From Edaphochlamys debaryana (lineage: Eukaryota > Chlorophyta > Chlorophyceae > Chlamydomonadales): a stretch of 64,000 nt of DNA. Shown piece after piece: positions 36,901 to 47,740 of this stretch; positions within the stretch are counted from its first letter, which is position 1; each line of letters begins with the position of its first letter. The stretch covers positions 124,001 through 188,000 of the forward strand of contig JAEHOE010000168.1 of the NCBI GenBank assembly GCA_016858145.1, written 5' to 3'. The position numbers and the translations under genes were made by a program. The notes beneath the pieces were generated by a model. That model ran no database searches. It was not told the origin of the DNA and saw only the letters and a program-made list of their open reading frames with translations.

Positions 36901-39900
36901 CCACCGCCGCGCCGCGTAGCGCCAGAAGCGTCTCGGCCCAGCCCAGCCCCGAGGCGGCGGCGGGCGAGCCCTGCAGAACACCCAACGCCAAGCCCTGCGT
37001 TGTCGCCAGCAGCCGCCCGGACCCAGGTCCATGGCTGACGTCAGCCGCGCCCGCGGCCGTGCCCGTTCCCGCCACGCTGTGCCCCCTGCGTCTGGGGCGC
37101 TGGTGCGGGAGGGCCTGAGACCAGGTGCCGAGGGACCGGCGCGACGGAACGCCGCCGGAGCTGTTGGCTTCGTGGCCGGGAGCCGGGGCGGCGGCGGACG
37201 GGTGTTGCTGGGACACGGGCCGGGCGAGGCTGGGTTGAGGGGCGCCCGAGCTGCAGGCGCGACCGCCGGGCACCAGGCGTGTGGAGAGGGTGGTGTGGGG
37301 AGGAGGCACGATGGTGCAGAGCAGGCGGCTTTGCGGGCCGCCCCCCGACGCGCCCCCCGACCAGCCCGCAGCCGTTCCAAACGAGCAGGAGGGCCCCGCG
37401 GTGGTCCATTCTGACGCGGCAGCAGCGGTGTTTCGGGCGCTGTTCAGCTCGTGTAGCGCGCTGCCGGACCTCGGTTGGGCCAAGTCGGTGGCGGTTGGAG
37501 CCATTGCGGTGTGGTGCACGTTTGCCGCGGACCTGAGGGGCGTAGGGAGATGCATGAACGTCGGCGCCGGCTGGCGGTGGTGTTACTGCGGCTACCTCCG
37601 GTGTTGTTCTTGCTTGCGTAGGGTGGCAAAGAGCTCACCACCTTCACATCCCAACCGTGGAAACGCACGCACGAGCCCGGGAACCGCGTGCTCACCTCAT
37701 GACCAAGTCCGCCAGCGCAGTCGGGCGGCGCGGGGGCGGCCGGTGCGGGACGGCGTCCAGCAAGGCCCGCCCCGATCGCCCCATGCCCCTGTGGGCAGCT
37801 GCGGCTTCCGCCGCCACACCACCTTCGTGCTCCAGGCACGGGCGGCCCGCGGGGGCTTCGGCGCTGGTCGCAGCGGCTGCGGCTGCCGGGGTCCCCGCAT
37901 GGGTTGTGACGCCTGCGTCTAGAAATGCGTACCACTCACTGTCATTGCCGCCGCGTCCTGGGGGCAAGGGGTACCAGTGAACATTTGGCGTGGGGCACTC
38001 TTATAAGACACAAGAAGGTCTGAGGGATAGAGCTGCCGAGGGCAGGTCCCCGCCCCGCTCACGCACCCGTCTCCGCCAGTGCCGCCTGAGCCGTCCCCGT
38101 CGCAGACACCACCGCTCCCAACGCCTCGCCGCCGCTGGGGGGCGCCCCGCGAGCCCAAGTGCCCGCAGAGGCGGCGGCAGCCGCCCCGGCGGACGCCACG
38201 GTCTCGAGCAGTCGCTGCCAGCGGCTGCCAGTGGCGGTGGCGGTGGCAGGGGCCGGGGGCTGGGGCAGGGAGGGCTGGCAGGGCAGCTGGGCGCTCTGCG
38301 GCTGGCGGCCGCGAGGGGGGTGCGGGCCGTCGGGACTCACGAGCCCCGCAGCACCCGAGGAGGCCCGGCCCAGAGCCAGAAAGCCGGGCGTGGCAGAGGC
38401 GGTTTGAATTGACTCAAGCGCCGATGCGCCCAGGTTTAGAGAGGCCGCCTCCCCCTGCCCGGGCCCCAGTTCCGACGCCCCCGCGTCCCTCCGCTCCGTG
38501 AGCTTGGACAGAAGCAGTGCGTCGTGCATGTCGTACAGTTCCGTACAGCGGAAACCTGGGGGCCGTCCGGCACGAACACACAGTGGCACATACCGACACT
38601 CAGCTTCATGCCACACTCCTGCCTGATCCGTGCCCCTGTGCTTGATCCATAGCGGAAGGGCGAGCATTGCCACCTCCAGAGCAGCCAATGTTTAAGCACT
38701 GCGGCCCACAAGACGTTCCGTGCGAAGGCCTCCTCACCTGCGCTTGCCATGAGGAGCGCTCCGTATCGGCTGACGGCCTGTGAGCAGGCGGCGTCGGCGG
38801 TGGCGGCGGCAGCAGCGGAGGCAGCAGCAGTGGCGGCACCAACGGGGCGAGCACCGCCAAAGTCTCCACCGTCCTCCCATCCGCCAAGCTGCGCGGACTC
38901 AAGGCCGCTCCCCAGCCGCAGCGGGGAGGAAGCCTCCGCGCCTGCACCCGCCGCCGCACAAGCAATGGCGGCCAGAGCCTCGCTATTCTCTCCAGCGCTC
39001 AGGAGGGACCAGCGCGCAGCCACCAAAGCAGGGTCCGCCAGAGGGAGGTCGTCCCCTGGCCAGGGGCTGCCCCGCTCGCTGCCAAACCCATCTCGCGGTG
39101 GGAGCTCCGGGGGCTGCCCGAGCGGCGCCTCGCCGCCAGCGGACAGGCGGTAGAGGGGCAGCAACGGCCGGGGCGGGGCGTTGGCGGAGGCGCCTGCGGC
39201 GCTCGCCCCGCTAAATGCGGCGGGACCGGGGACGGCCCCGCAATCGGGGAGGGAGGCGCACTCGGGGAGCGAAGCGGAGGTGCTGGTAGGCGGCATCGCT
39301 CCGTTGTTTGGGGCCGCGGCAATGGCCAGGGCGGCGCTGACGGGGCCGGCGGTTGTGCCTCCGCCCATGTCACCGACAAGGGCGCGGGTGGGTGGCGTAA
39401 CCCCGGTGGCGTTCTCTCGGGTGGAGGGTGGCGGCTCGTTTGTGCCCAGAAGCAGCGATGAGGCAGACATGTACGACAGCGGCATCCCGCTGAAGGCGGC
39501 GGCGGCAGCGGTAGCGGCGGCGGCAGGGGCCAGGGCGCTGACGCCAGCCGCCAGCAGCGCTGCCGCTGCGGTGGCGGCGGTCTCTTTGTCTGTATGACTT
39601 CCCATCCACTGCAGCCCCGCCGCCCCAGGGCCCAGGGACGCTACGCACCCATCCAGGCCCAAGGGGTCACCGCCGCCGGCGGGGCCCGCGGCACCGTCGC
39701 AGGCGGATAGAGTCTGCAAGGCAGGCAGCTGGGCCAACGGCGGCGGAGGCGGAGGCGGCAGCGCTGGCGGTGCCGCTGCCGTACTGGAGGTGCGCTGTCG
39801 CGCCGCCAGCCGCAGCTGGATGGCCGCCGCCACCGCCGCCTCCGCCTCCGCCACGTCCTGCCAGTTGGTGGGGGGCAGCTCCGCCGGGGCCTTGAGCCCC

Positions 39901-42900
39901 TCCTGACGGCGCATGGGAAGCGCGCCGCCACCAGAGACCCGCCCAGCGGTGGCGGGAGTGGCGGCATGGGAAGAGCCGGGTCCGCTCTCGCGCACGCGTG
40001 CCCCCTTCGCGTCGACGGCAGCGGCACCAGTGGGGGTGGCAGCGGCGGCAGAGGCATGCCAGGGCAGCTCCGTCTCAGCCGCCGCCTCAGCTCCTGCCCC
40101 GAGCCCGGAGCTCCGGTGCCGGCCGTGGCCGAGCGACAGCAGCCGCCCAAACACACGGCCCGCGGGCGGGGGCTGGCGGCCGCTGTGCTCGCCCGTGCCC
40201 AGCACCGTTGCCACCGGGGACCCCGAGCCCTGCCCGTCCGAGCCCGCGCCCGCGGACCCCGTACGTGCTGTGTGCGTAGCGACGGACGATCCCTGCAGCG
40301 ATACCGGAGCAGTGAAAGCCAGCGGCGCCGCCAGCCAGCTGAACCCAGCGGCCGTGGAGCTCCGGCGCCGTGCTCCCGCCAGCGCCCGCCAGGGCATGCC
40401 GCTGGCGCTGTGGCGGGGACGGGGGGCGCTGCTCCGGCTTCCGCCCCTCCCACTCGTGGGTGGCGTGTCGCCCTCACCGTCCCTGGGGCTGCCGATGAGA
40501 CCGATGGCCAGACCGGACCCCGCCCAGGGGCCGTGCGGGGCCGCCGGTGTGGGCAGGAGGGCGCGGCCCTGCCCGGGCTGAGCGGCGGACGAGAAGCGAC
40601 GCGCGCGGGAGGGGGCAGAGTTGGCGGGGGTCTCGCCTGGCGATGCGGCTGCAGGGTACCCCATTGAAGAGTCCGGCCCCGGCAGGTGGAGGTAGTTGGA
40701 GCATGCCTCCTAAGCAGGGGCGTGTGAGGGGGAGGGGGAGGGCGTTGGCAGGTAGGCGACGTGTTGAAACACTCCGTGCCTGGGTGACAACCCCCAATAG
40801 CGGAAACCGGGGGCCAAGCCGAGGGTTCTGACGAACAGAGCAACGCAGGCCTGCTGCCCCTGCACCTACACTGCCCCACCGGCCTGGGTCCAAACCGTCG
40901 CACGTACCTCCTGGCCGAGCCCCATTCCTGCACCCCAATACCGCAGGGGCGGCCGGCCGGCAAGCAGGGCCTCCCACGCTTCCTGCATGGAAAGGGGAGG
41001 TTAGTTGAGGGGAGTCCTGGGCTTGCAGCACACAAAGCCGACATACCGCTCATTGCAACCGCCAACGGTCAACCACCTGCCGCACCTCGCGGGTCGCCGC
41101 CAGCACCTCCCGCCGCATCAGCGCCAGCTCCGCCGCCTCCTGCTGCTGCACCTCCGCCCCAGTCCCCGCACCAGCCTCCGCCTCGGCTTGTGCTCTACTC
41201 TCCCCGGAACCGTGGGCCCCGCGGTGAGTCCCCGTGGGGCTGCTCGGGGTCCCGCCGTTGCCGCCTGCGCCGTCGTCGGTAGCCAAGCCCGGCCGCTGGC
41301 CGCCGCCGCCGTCGCTGATGTCAGCGGCACCGCTGGTCGACTGGCCGCCGGACTCGCCCCAGACAGACGCAGAGAGAAGGCCCAGGACCGAGCGCCGCCG
41401 CGCGGCACCGGTGCTCTGAGGGCGGGAGCTGTCGGTCGAGGGGCGCTTGTCGGGGCCGGGCGTTGCCTGAGGCATGGGCTGCGGACCCAGGGATTGCAGC
41501 ATCTGCCCCAAGTGCAGAACGCTGCGGCTGCGGGAGGGGATGACGCGGCTGATGCGCCGACCCCCTGCAAGAGAGGCTGAGGCCACGCCTGCACCCCTGG
41601 GGAGCGAGGCATTGGCTTCGGCGGGCGATGCGCCTCCGCAGCTCACTCCGCCCTGGCAGGGTGACAGTCGCCCCGTCGCCCACAGCCCCAGCCACGCGCC
41701 CTGCAGCCGCAGCCGCACCGCCTCCCCGCCCCCTGCTGTCTCCCCCTCCTCTTCCCCAGCAACCCCCGTTGGCGCCTCCGTTCGCTCCTGCACCCCCGAG
41801 CTTGGGCCGTCCCCGCCGCCCATCCCTGGCCCCGCCCCCGCCCCCGGTCGCGCCATCCGTACGAAAGCGAGGCGGGGCAGGGCGGGCAGGACCAGGCCCC
41901 GGTGCAGGCGGGGCTCGGGCAGGGGGCCGGGCAGGGGCCCGGGCTTTGGCGCCGCTGCGGCCGCGAGCTCCGTCAGAACCGACGGGGGCAGCCAGGGAAG
42001 CGCCGCACAGGCGAGGCGGGGCGCGGCGGCGTCCGCAGTAGGGGCAGATGCAGTGGAGGCACAGGAGCTGGGCGAGCCGTTGCACGCAGAGGACCAGGGC
42101 GGAGGTGGCGCCGCATAATGGCCGGGGCTGGGGCCGGGGCATGGGCTTGGGCTTGGGATTCCCACGAGGCGCCTCTGCAGGCGCTGGAGCACGCCGCCGC
42201 CGCTGCTGCCGCCGCCAACGCTGGCCGCGCGGGGGGCACTGCCATGGCGCAGGGGCAGGGGTTGCGTGCAGGGGCTGTCGCCGCCAGGCTGCGCAGAGAG
42301 GGCGGGTGCTATTGATGTCAAGCCGGGCGCGCGTGTGAACTCGCGGAGGGAGTTGGTCAGACTCACCTGCGAGAGCTGTCGTTCTTCATGACTGGCGAGA
42401 TGCAGACCCTCAGGAGGTACGCAGCAAACCACGAGAGCAGCCGTGAGCGTCGAGCTGCTGCCCAGGTCGCGGTCCCGGAGAATGACCTACAACGCAACAC
42501 AGGCGAACCCAACTCGTACACAGAAACAAGTACTAGCCTCAACAGGTGGTTGTGAACAACGGCAGCTATGATCTCAGAAAACGCCAGGAGCCTCTTGAGG
42601 CGTTTTTGGCCCATGGCCCCGAGTAAAACCCGACCTGGCCGCTTGCCGCATCCAGGAGAAGAGCGCCGCTACTGCATTCCAGGACTACAGCCACGCCGGC
42701 TGGAAGCGGTGGCAGCGTTCCGGAGGAGCCTGCGCAGGCCAGCTCTGTCATCCTGAATGAAACGCCCGGGCGCCTTGCAAGCAAGCGCAAAGTTGATACA
42801 GATTTGCCCTCCTTACCGGTAACAAGCACTGTGACGACCACTCCATCGTTCAGCAGGCCGCGACAGAGCTCCGCGAGTCCGTTCGATGCGCTTTGTGCCG

Positions 42901-43185
42901 CAACTACAAGGACACGCTGGCTCCGGCTACCAGACATGTCTACTCCGCGCTCTGAACTGGCCGGGACTCTCCCCTTGACGATAAGCGGGACCTGAAACAG
43001 CAGTCATCTCCGGTACCGTGAGCTTGCGTATTCATTGTCCTGCGGCTACCGCATCAGTGCGTACGGTGACGCTGAAACAGAGTATGTGTGGAAACACGTT
43101 ACGCCGACCGGGTCATTCCCCGGAACACCAAGCCGCCACGCTGGATCGACAGCACGCACGTCTCCCCGGGTTCCACCACGGCCAT
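33902..43185 (-). CDS. Giant unrecognised Ala/Ser/Pro-rich protein, copy A of a duplicated gene
   Basis: Predicted about 2,610 aa. Exons: 43185-43129 (tentative start MAVVEPGETCVLSIQRGG, weak donor), 42991-42817, 42729-42635, 42486-42367, 42288-41077, 40982-40908, 40709-38738, 38555-38067, 37957-37696, 37532-36766, 36510-33902. All phases agree. The first about 145 residues look globular (SQRVLVVAAQSASNGLAELC, VVVTVLVTG, STLTAALVVCCVPPEGLHLA); I do not recognise the fold. The remainder is mostly disordered, with conserved islands that stay intact in copy B: EAWEALLAGRPPLR, CTELYDMHDALLLSKLTERR, ALARSLKKFMSRP, RVLLSLGTPEAAAAAVSAAS, RRSSVHTPTGEAAFARGL. The last has the look of a phosphorylation site. 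The stop is followed by a donor-like GTGAGA, so one more exon is possible. Confidence 0.65.
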
Positions 43186-43788
43186 GGGCCAACGCACAGA
43201 AGATGTACCTAGCCACACGACGTCTGCAACCCAGGCCTCACCGGGCCAACCCGGGCCTCAATACCCACAGGTTCGGCTCCGTGGAAAGTGAGGGCGACCC
43301 CACCACCCACGGCCCCGCGGTCCCACCACCCCTTGGCACAGCAACGCTCAAGTCTGCAAGTTTATCCCACCACGGCCACCCGTACATCACAGCGCAGGGT
43401 ACCCCCGCACAGAGGGCACCTAGCCACACGCACTCGGGCCTCACCGCGAGGGCCTGCTGCTCCCAGCGGACACCCCTGGCCCGTCCCCCGGGACTCCACG
43501 TGGTGCGTTGTTGCATAGCCCACTCGTCACCTCGTGTCCCTGCAGCGACCTCTTTTTCACTTTCCCGGCCACATCAGGACCATGCCGCACGACTCGCCGT
43601 ACACGCAGCGCGTCAGCCGACCGTGCCGTACGTTGCGCTAGAGACCGTGCCACACACAACGCACGCGCAGGGCACAGACAACTGCAGGCTCCTCCTCCCC
43701 AGTCCCCACACCGCATGACCGACGCATGCGGGCGCAGGCAGAGGCCGCCCCGCGTCCCCACTCCTCCGTCCCACGGCTGCTGCCCACC
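43186..43788. other. Intergenic between methyltransferase and copy A
   Basis: Both flanking genes are on the minus strand, so this holds the 3' end of the methyltransferase transcript and the promoter of copy A. Short degenerate direct repeats occur (CCTAGCCACACG near 43,207 and 43,429). No exon is supported. Confidence 0.35.
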
Positions 43789-45758
43789 TCACGGCCCCGC
43801 GCGGCGGGTCCCGCTCATGCGCACGCACAGGACGTGGATGTCGGGAGAGCACCAGTCGGGGTGCAGCTGCGCCGGGGTCAGCTGGAGAGGGGGCGGGAGT
43901 GGTGGGGCAGGGGGCAGGGGGAGGGGCGTGGATGCGAGGGCTCAGGGCAGATGTGGGTGGAGGGAGGGAGGCGGCATGGGGAGAGCAGCTTGGCGAGGGG
44001 AGGACCGACGCGCGGTGATTGGACTCACGGCAAGCCACGCCCTACCCCCCCGGCCCCTCGATACGTCAGCCCCCGCACCCCTGCACCCACCCACCTCCTC
44101 CGCCTCCATGCCGTGCTCGGCCAGCAGAGCCGGCAGCTCCTCAACCCCCGGACGGTCCTCGTAAGACAGTAGGGCCAGCGGACCGGTGTCTGAGCCCCAC
44201 GGCCCTCCGCCGCTCACTCCGCTGTCTCTGCCGCCGCCCGCTGCGTGCAGGCAGCGGCAGCAGGCGTGCTGCTCACCCTCAGCGCCCTCTGCGGCGCCGC
44301 AGCCCCCTGCCGCTGAGGACACACCGTCACCGCCCCCCTGCGCCTCCCCCGCCTGCCCCACCTGCCCAGCTGCCTCAACCTTCCCCGCCAGGCCCGTCTT
44401 TGATTCCCCCACTTTCCCTTCCCACGCCGCCGCTGCTGCCTGCCCCGCCGCTGCCGCCCCCAGCTCCGCCCCCACGGCCTCCCCCGTCTTCGCCCCCAGC
44501 CCCGCCCCCGTCAGCAGCGCCCTCAGCGCCCCGAACAGCGCTGTGCGGGCGGGGCGCGTGTAGACGCAGTCCGAGGACAGCAGCAGCAGCGGCCGGGGGG
44601 CGGGGGGGCCAGGGTGACCGGGGGGCGGCGTGCCATGTGCGGTGGCGGCGACGGCGGAGGAGGAAGCGGTGGAGGGTGCGGCCCCGGGGCTGTGGCGCGG
44701 CAGCGGCAGGGGCAGCGGCAGGCTGGCCTGAAGCGCGCTCAGCTGTGGGCCGCTGTTCCAGTCCAGGGCCGCGGCGGAGCAGGCGGCGCCCAGGCGGTTG
44801 GCCTGGGGGTGGGTGAAAGGAGGCGGCTAGGAAAGGAGGCCAAGTTTGATGGTTGGAAGGAGGACGGGTGAAGGGTTGTAAGCACACGGCCGCCATGCCA
44901 TGGTCCATTAGCGCCACAGCTGATGCGCGCATCCGTCTCGATCATACCCCGTCCTCACCACCCCTTAGCGAGGCCCTACACGACCCCCGCCCCGTTCCTC
45001 CCCATTCTTATGCCCTAGTGCCGTACAGCCACGTGGCCCCTCACTGCGATGTTCTCCCGCATGTACGGCACCAGGTGCGGCAGGTCCGTCAGCACCACGT
45101 GGCGGGCGCAGCCCAGCGCCGCCGCCGCCAGCCCCGCGGCTCCCGTGCCAGACCCCAGGTCCACCACCACCCGCCCCGCCACCGGGCAGCGGCCTTGGGG
45201 GGCATTGGGGAGGTTTGGGGGAAGCAGGGCGAAGGAAAGAGGGTTATGCGGGGGAGGATGGTTGGGATGGGGGCCGGGCTTGGGTGGGGAAGGCGGCTGG
45301 GAGGGGGGCTGCTGGGCGCACCTGTGGCGTGGGCGTGGGCCAAGCAGTGCGACAAAACCAGGGCCGCATCCCAGATCACCGCACCCGCCTCGTCCTGGCG
45401 GGGATACAGAGTGGGCACACAGCTTAAGATCCAGGAGTTAGGGGGTAACCCGAAGCGGCAAGCTTGCCCCACAGACCTGGCGCAGCCCCAGGCGGCGGCG
45501 AGGCGAGGATGCAAGGCCTTAAGCGCTGTAAGGCGCGCCCGTCATCCGCCTCATGCTTTGGAGGTCAGGCCGCGCTCAGGCCTTGTTCCGCCATCCCACC
45601 TGCAGCAGGGTGCTCTCGCGCACGAGCAGGGGCGGGCCCACGCCCAGATCCAACTCCCGGACCGTGCAGTCGGGGGGGCCCTCGGCATCGGGGGCCCCCG
45701 CCGCCTCCCGCGCCCAGGCCGCCTCGCCGCTGGGCTCATCCACAGTCGCCGCGGTCAT
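43789..45758 (-). CDS. METTL21-like (methyltransferase 16 family) protein methyltransferase
   Basis: Predicted 393 aa from exons 45758-45600, 45394-45322, 45193-45045, 44802-44095 and 43881-43789; GT-AG, phases agree, true ATG start. The family order is clear: the N-terminal strands (TVRELDLGVGPPLLVRESTL), then AVIWDAALVLSHCLA, then SAM motif I VVVDLGSGTGAAGLAAAALG, then VVLTDLPHLVPYMRENIA, then a NRLGAACSAAALDW acidic-loop region, then LLLSSDCVYTRPARTALFGA and LLSYEDRPGVEELPALLAEH, ending IHVLCVRMS. These enzymes put methyl groups on lysines of cytosolic chaperones or translation factors using S-adenosylmethionine. The SDCVY motif replaces the usual DVVY. Two Ala/Ser/Pro/Gly-rich loops inside exon 4 enlarge the domain. 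The substrate cannot be read from sequence. Confidence 0.85.
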
Positions 45759-46072
45759 TGGCTACGGACCGAGCGACGGGGTCGCGAATGCGAGGGCTCT
45801 AAGTGAAGGCGCGATGGAGCAGTGTTGGAACGGCACGCAGTGGTTGCGGGCCTGTAGGAGACTGGAAGTTACGCGTTTGTCTTTGCAGGTCTATAGTCTT
45901 GAGAGTCGTGGTCGCGGTTCTTGGAGATTTCCGATGGGGTGCGGCCGATCACTGTGGCGGGAACTGCCAAAACGTCGCTTCGCGGCTTGCACACAACTCG
46001 GTCCGCAACTGCAATCCACCCGACGAATCACGAGCTACGTGGACTTGGAAAAACTACTCTCGGGCTCCCGCG
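45759..46072. promoter_or_regulatory. Divergent promoter between methyltransferase and ARPC2
   Basis: A 314-bp gap separates the ATG of the minus-strand methyltransferase from the ATG of plus-strand ARPC2. It must contain start sites for both. No sharp TATA box is seen; GC is lower than in the adjacent exons. Confidence 0.4.
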
Positions 46073-46856
46073 ATGTCCGGCAGCGGCATCCTCATAAGCT
46101 GTCAGAACCGTGTTATCCAGGCTCGAATCCACCAGCTCCAGCAGCAGAAGGCGGCGGGGCAGGACATCCAGGTGAGACGCATCCATCCCACCTATCGCCA
46201 TCCCCGCCCATGCCCCGTGCCCCCGCCCGCGCCCCGATACCTCCCGCTCAACACCCTTGCTGTTCCCTCCCACCTCTCCAGTCGTTTGAGAAGTCGTCCC
46301 ATGCGTTGGCGGCTGCGAGTTCCGCCTCGTGGTGGGCGCCCCAGCGGGGGCCGCCACCTCGACCGCGCCCGGGGGGACGCCCCTGAGCGTGCGGCTCTAC
46401 TTCTCCATGCCCTCGCTGCCGCCGCCCTTTCAGAAGCAGGCGAGTGGGGAGCTGGGAGGAAGCTGGGAGGAAGCTGCGAGGGAAGCTGTGGCGGGCTGCG
46501 AGGGGCATGCTTTGCGAGGGGCAGGACGAGGGGTTCTGGGCCTCCGGGCTGCTGGCAGGCTCGTGCCTTTGTCAGGGGCGCCCTCAGCGCTGGCCGTGCC
46601 CCCTCCCCCTCCCCCCGCCCCCCTCTTGCCTGTCAGGTGGTGGGTGCTGACGTCATGGCCCACGTGGCAGCCGCCTTCCAGGGGGTGGCCACCCTGGTGC
46701 CCCCGCCCCCGGGGCCCCCAGCGCCACCCCCACCCCCACCCGCCCCAACTCCAACACCGGCAGGGGCCGCGGGTGCCAAGGGCCCGCCCCGGGCCTCCTG
46801 CGCGCCCTGCCCCGCGCCCACACCCGTGGTGGCACTGGAGGTGGGGGAGGGGTGAG

Positions 46857-46997
46857 AGGGGCGGGGAGGGAGGTGGAAAGGGGCGGGGTGAGAGGCGGAG
46901 GGGGGGGGTGGAAAGGGGCGGGGTGAGAGGGGCGGGGAGGGAGGTGGAAAGGGGCGGGGTGAGAGGGGCGGGGAGGGAGGTGGAAAGGGGCGGGGTG
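46857..46997. repeat. Minisatellite in ARPC2 intron
   Basis: Roughly three copies of a unit of 33-38 bp built from GTGAGAGGGGCGGGG and AGGGAGGTGGAAAGG. It lies just downstream of ARPC2 exon 3, near the side where an exon appears to be missing. Confidence 0.6.
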
Positions 46998-47270
46998 GTG
47001 CCCCTGGTCCTTGCCGGCGGTGATCCTTGCCGGCGGGGGTAGTACACGTCTACCGCATCGAGCACTGGGTACAGTAGGCTGCAGGGGGCAGCGATGCTGA
47101 CATTGCAGACGTACCCAGGGAGCGTGTGTTTTTTCCGACTCCGTTTCATGCACACTCCTGCTTTGCGCACGCTAGGCCGATGGCCTTTCCTCCCCGCGCA
47201 CGCGTGCACTGCCCCTGTTCCCTTTCAAACACCTCGTGAACCTCAGGTTGCGGGGCGCTGGACGGCGGCT

Positions 47271-47704
47271 TGTAGTGTGAGTGCTAGGGAATGAAGTCCG
47301 GAACTGGTCGTGGACATATCCACGGTGGGCGGCACTTGGGCCGGTTATAAAGAGGGCAGGCCCTCAGATGGAAACGCAGTCACGTACAGAGTCACATGCA
47401 GTGGTTACGGGCCACAGCACCGACGGAGGTACGAGTGTTACAGACATAGGAGACCCGCAGCAAGTCCCTTAAGTCAACACGTGGCTTGCACCGGCCAGGG
47501 CCTGACTGTCAGAACGCCCACTGGATGTCAGAGGTCCACGCAGCGCTCAGACGCTGCGCTGCACCAGGTGTGCAACCTGAAGACGCGTACAGAGCGTCAG
47601 AGAGTGCCAGGGCAACTCTCACATACCGGACTCAGGCCGATACGGTTACAGCGATATGAACAGATCTGGAGGGCACGCCGGGTTCAGACCCGCGTGACAC
47701 GACA
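47271..47704 (-). repeat. 3' LTR of the chromovirus (434 bp)
   Basis: On the minus strand it begins TGTCGTGTCACG and ends CACACTACA, so it has the usual TGT...ACA ends, and it directly follows the polypurine tract. A TATA-like box (CTTTATAACC, minus strand, 47343-47352) about 80 bp from its end would be the element promoter. TGTAA occurs at 47646-47650 and 47438-47442 (minus strand). Boundaries are inferred from the ends and tract because no second LTR is available for comparison. Confidence 0.65.
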
Positions 47705-47740
47705 AGTGCTCCCCCTCTAGGAGGCTGCGTCCTCGCAGAC

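Noticed and set aside
46110..46130. Possible tRNA B box (GGCTCGAATCC)
   Set aside because: It lies inside ARPC2 exon 1 and no A box or cloverleaf stems are found around it.
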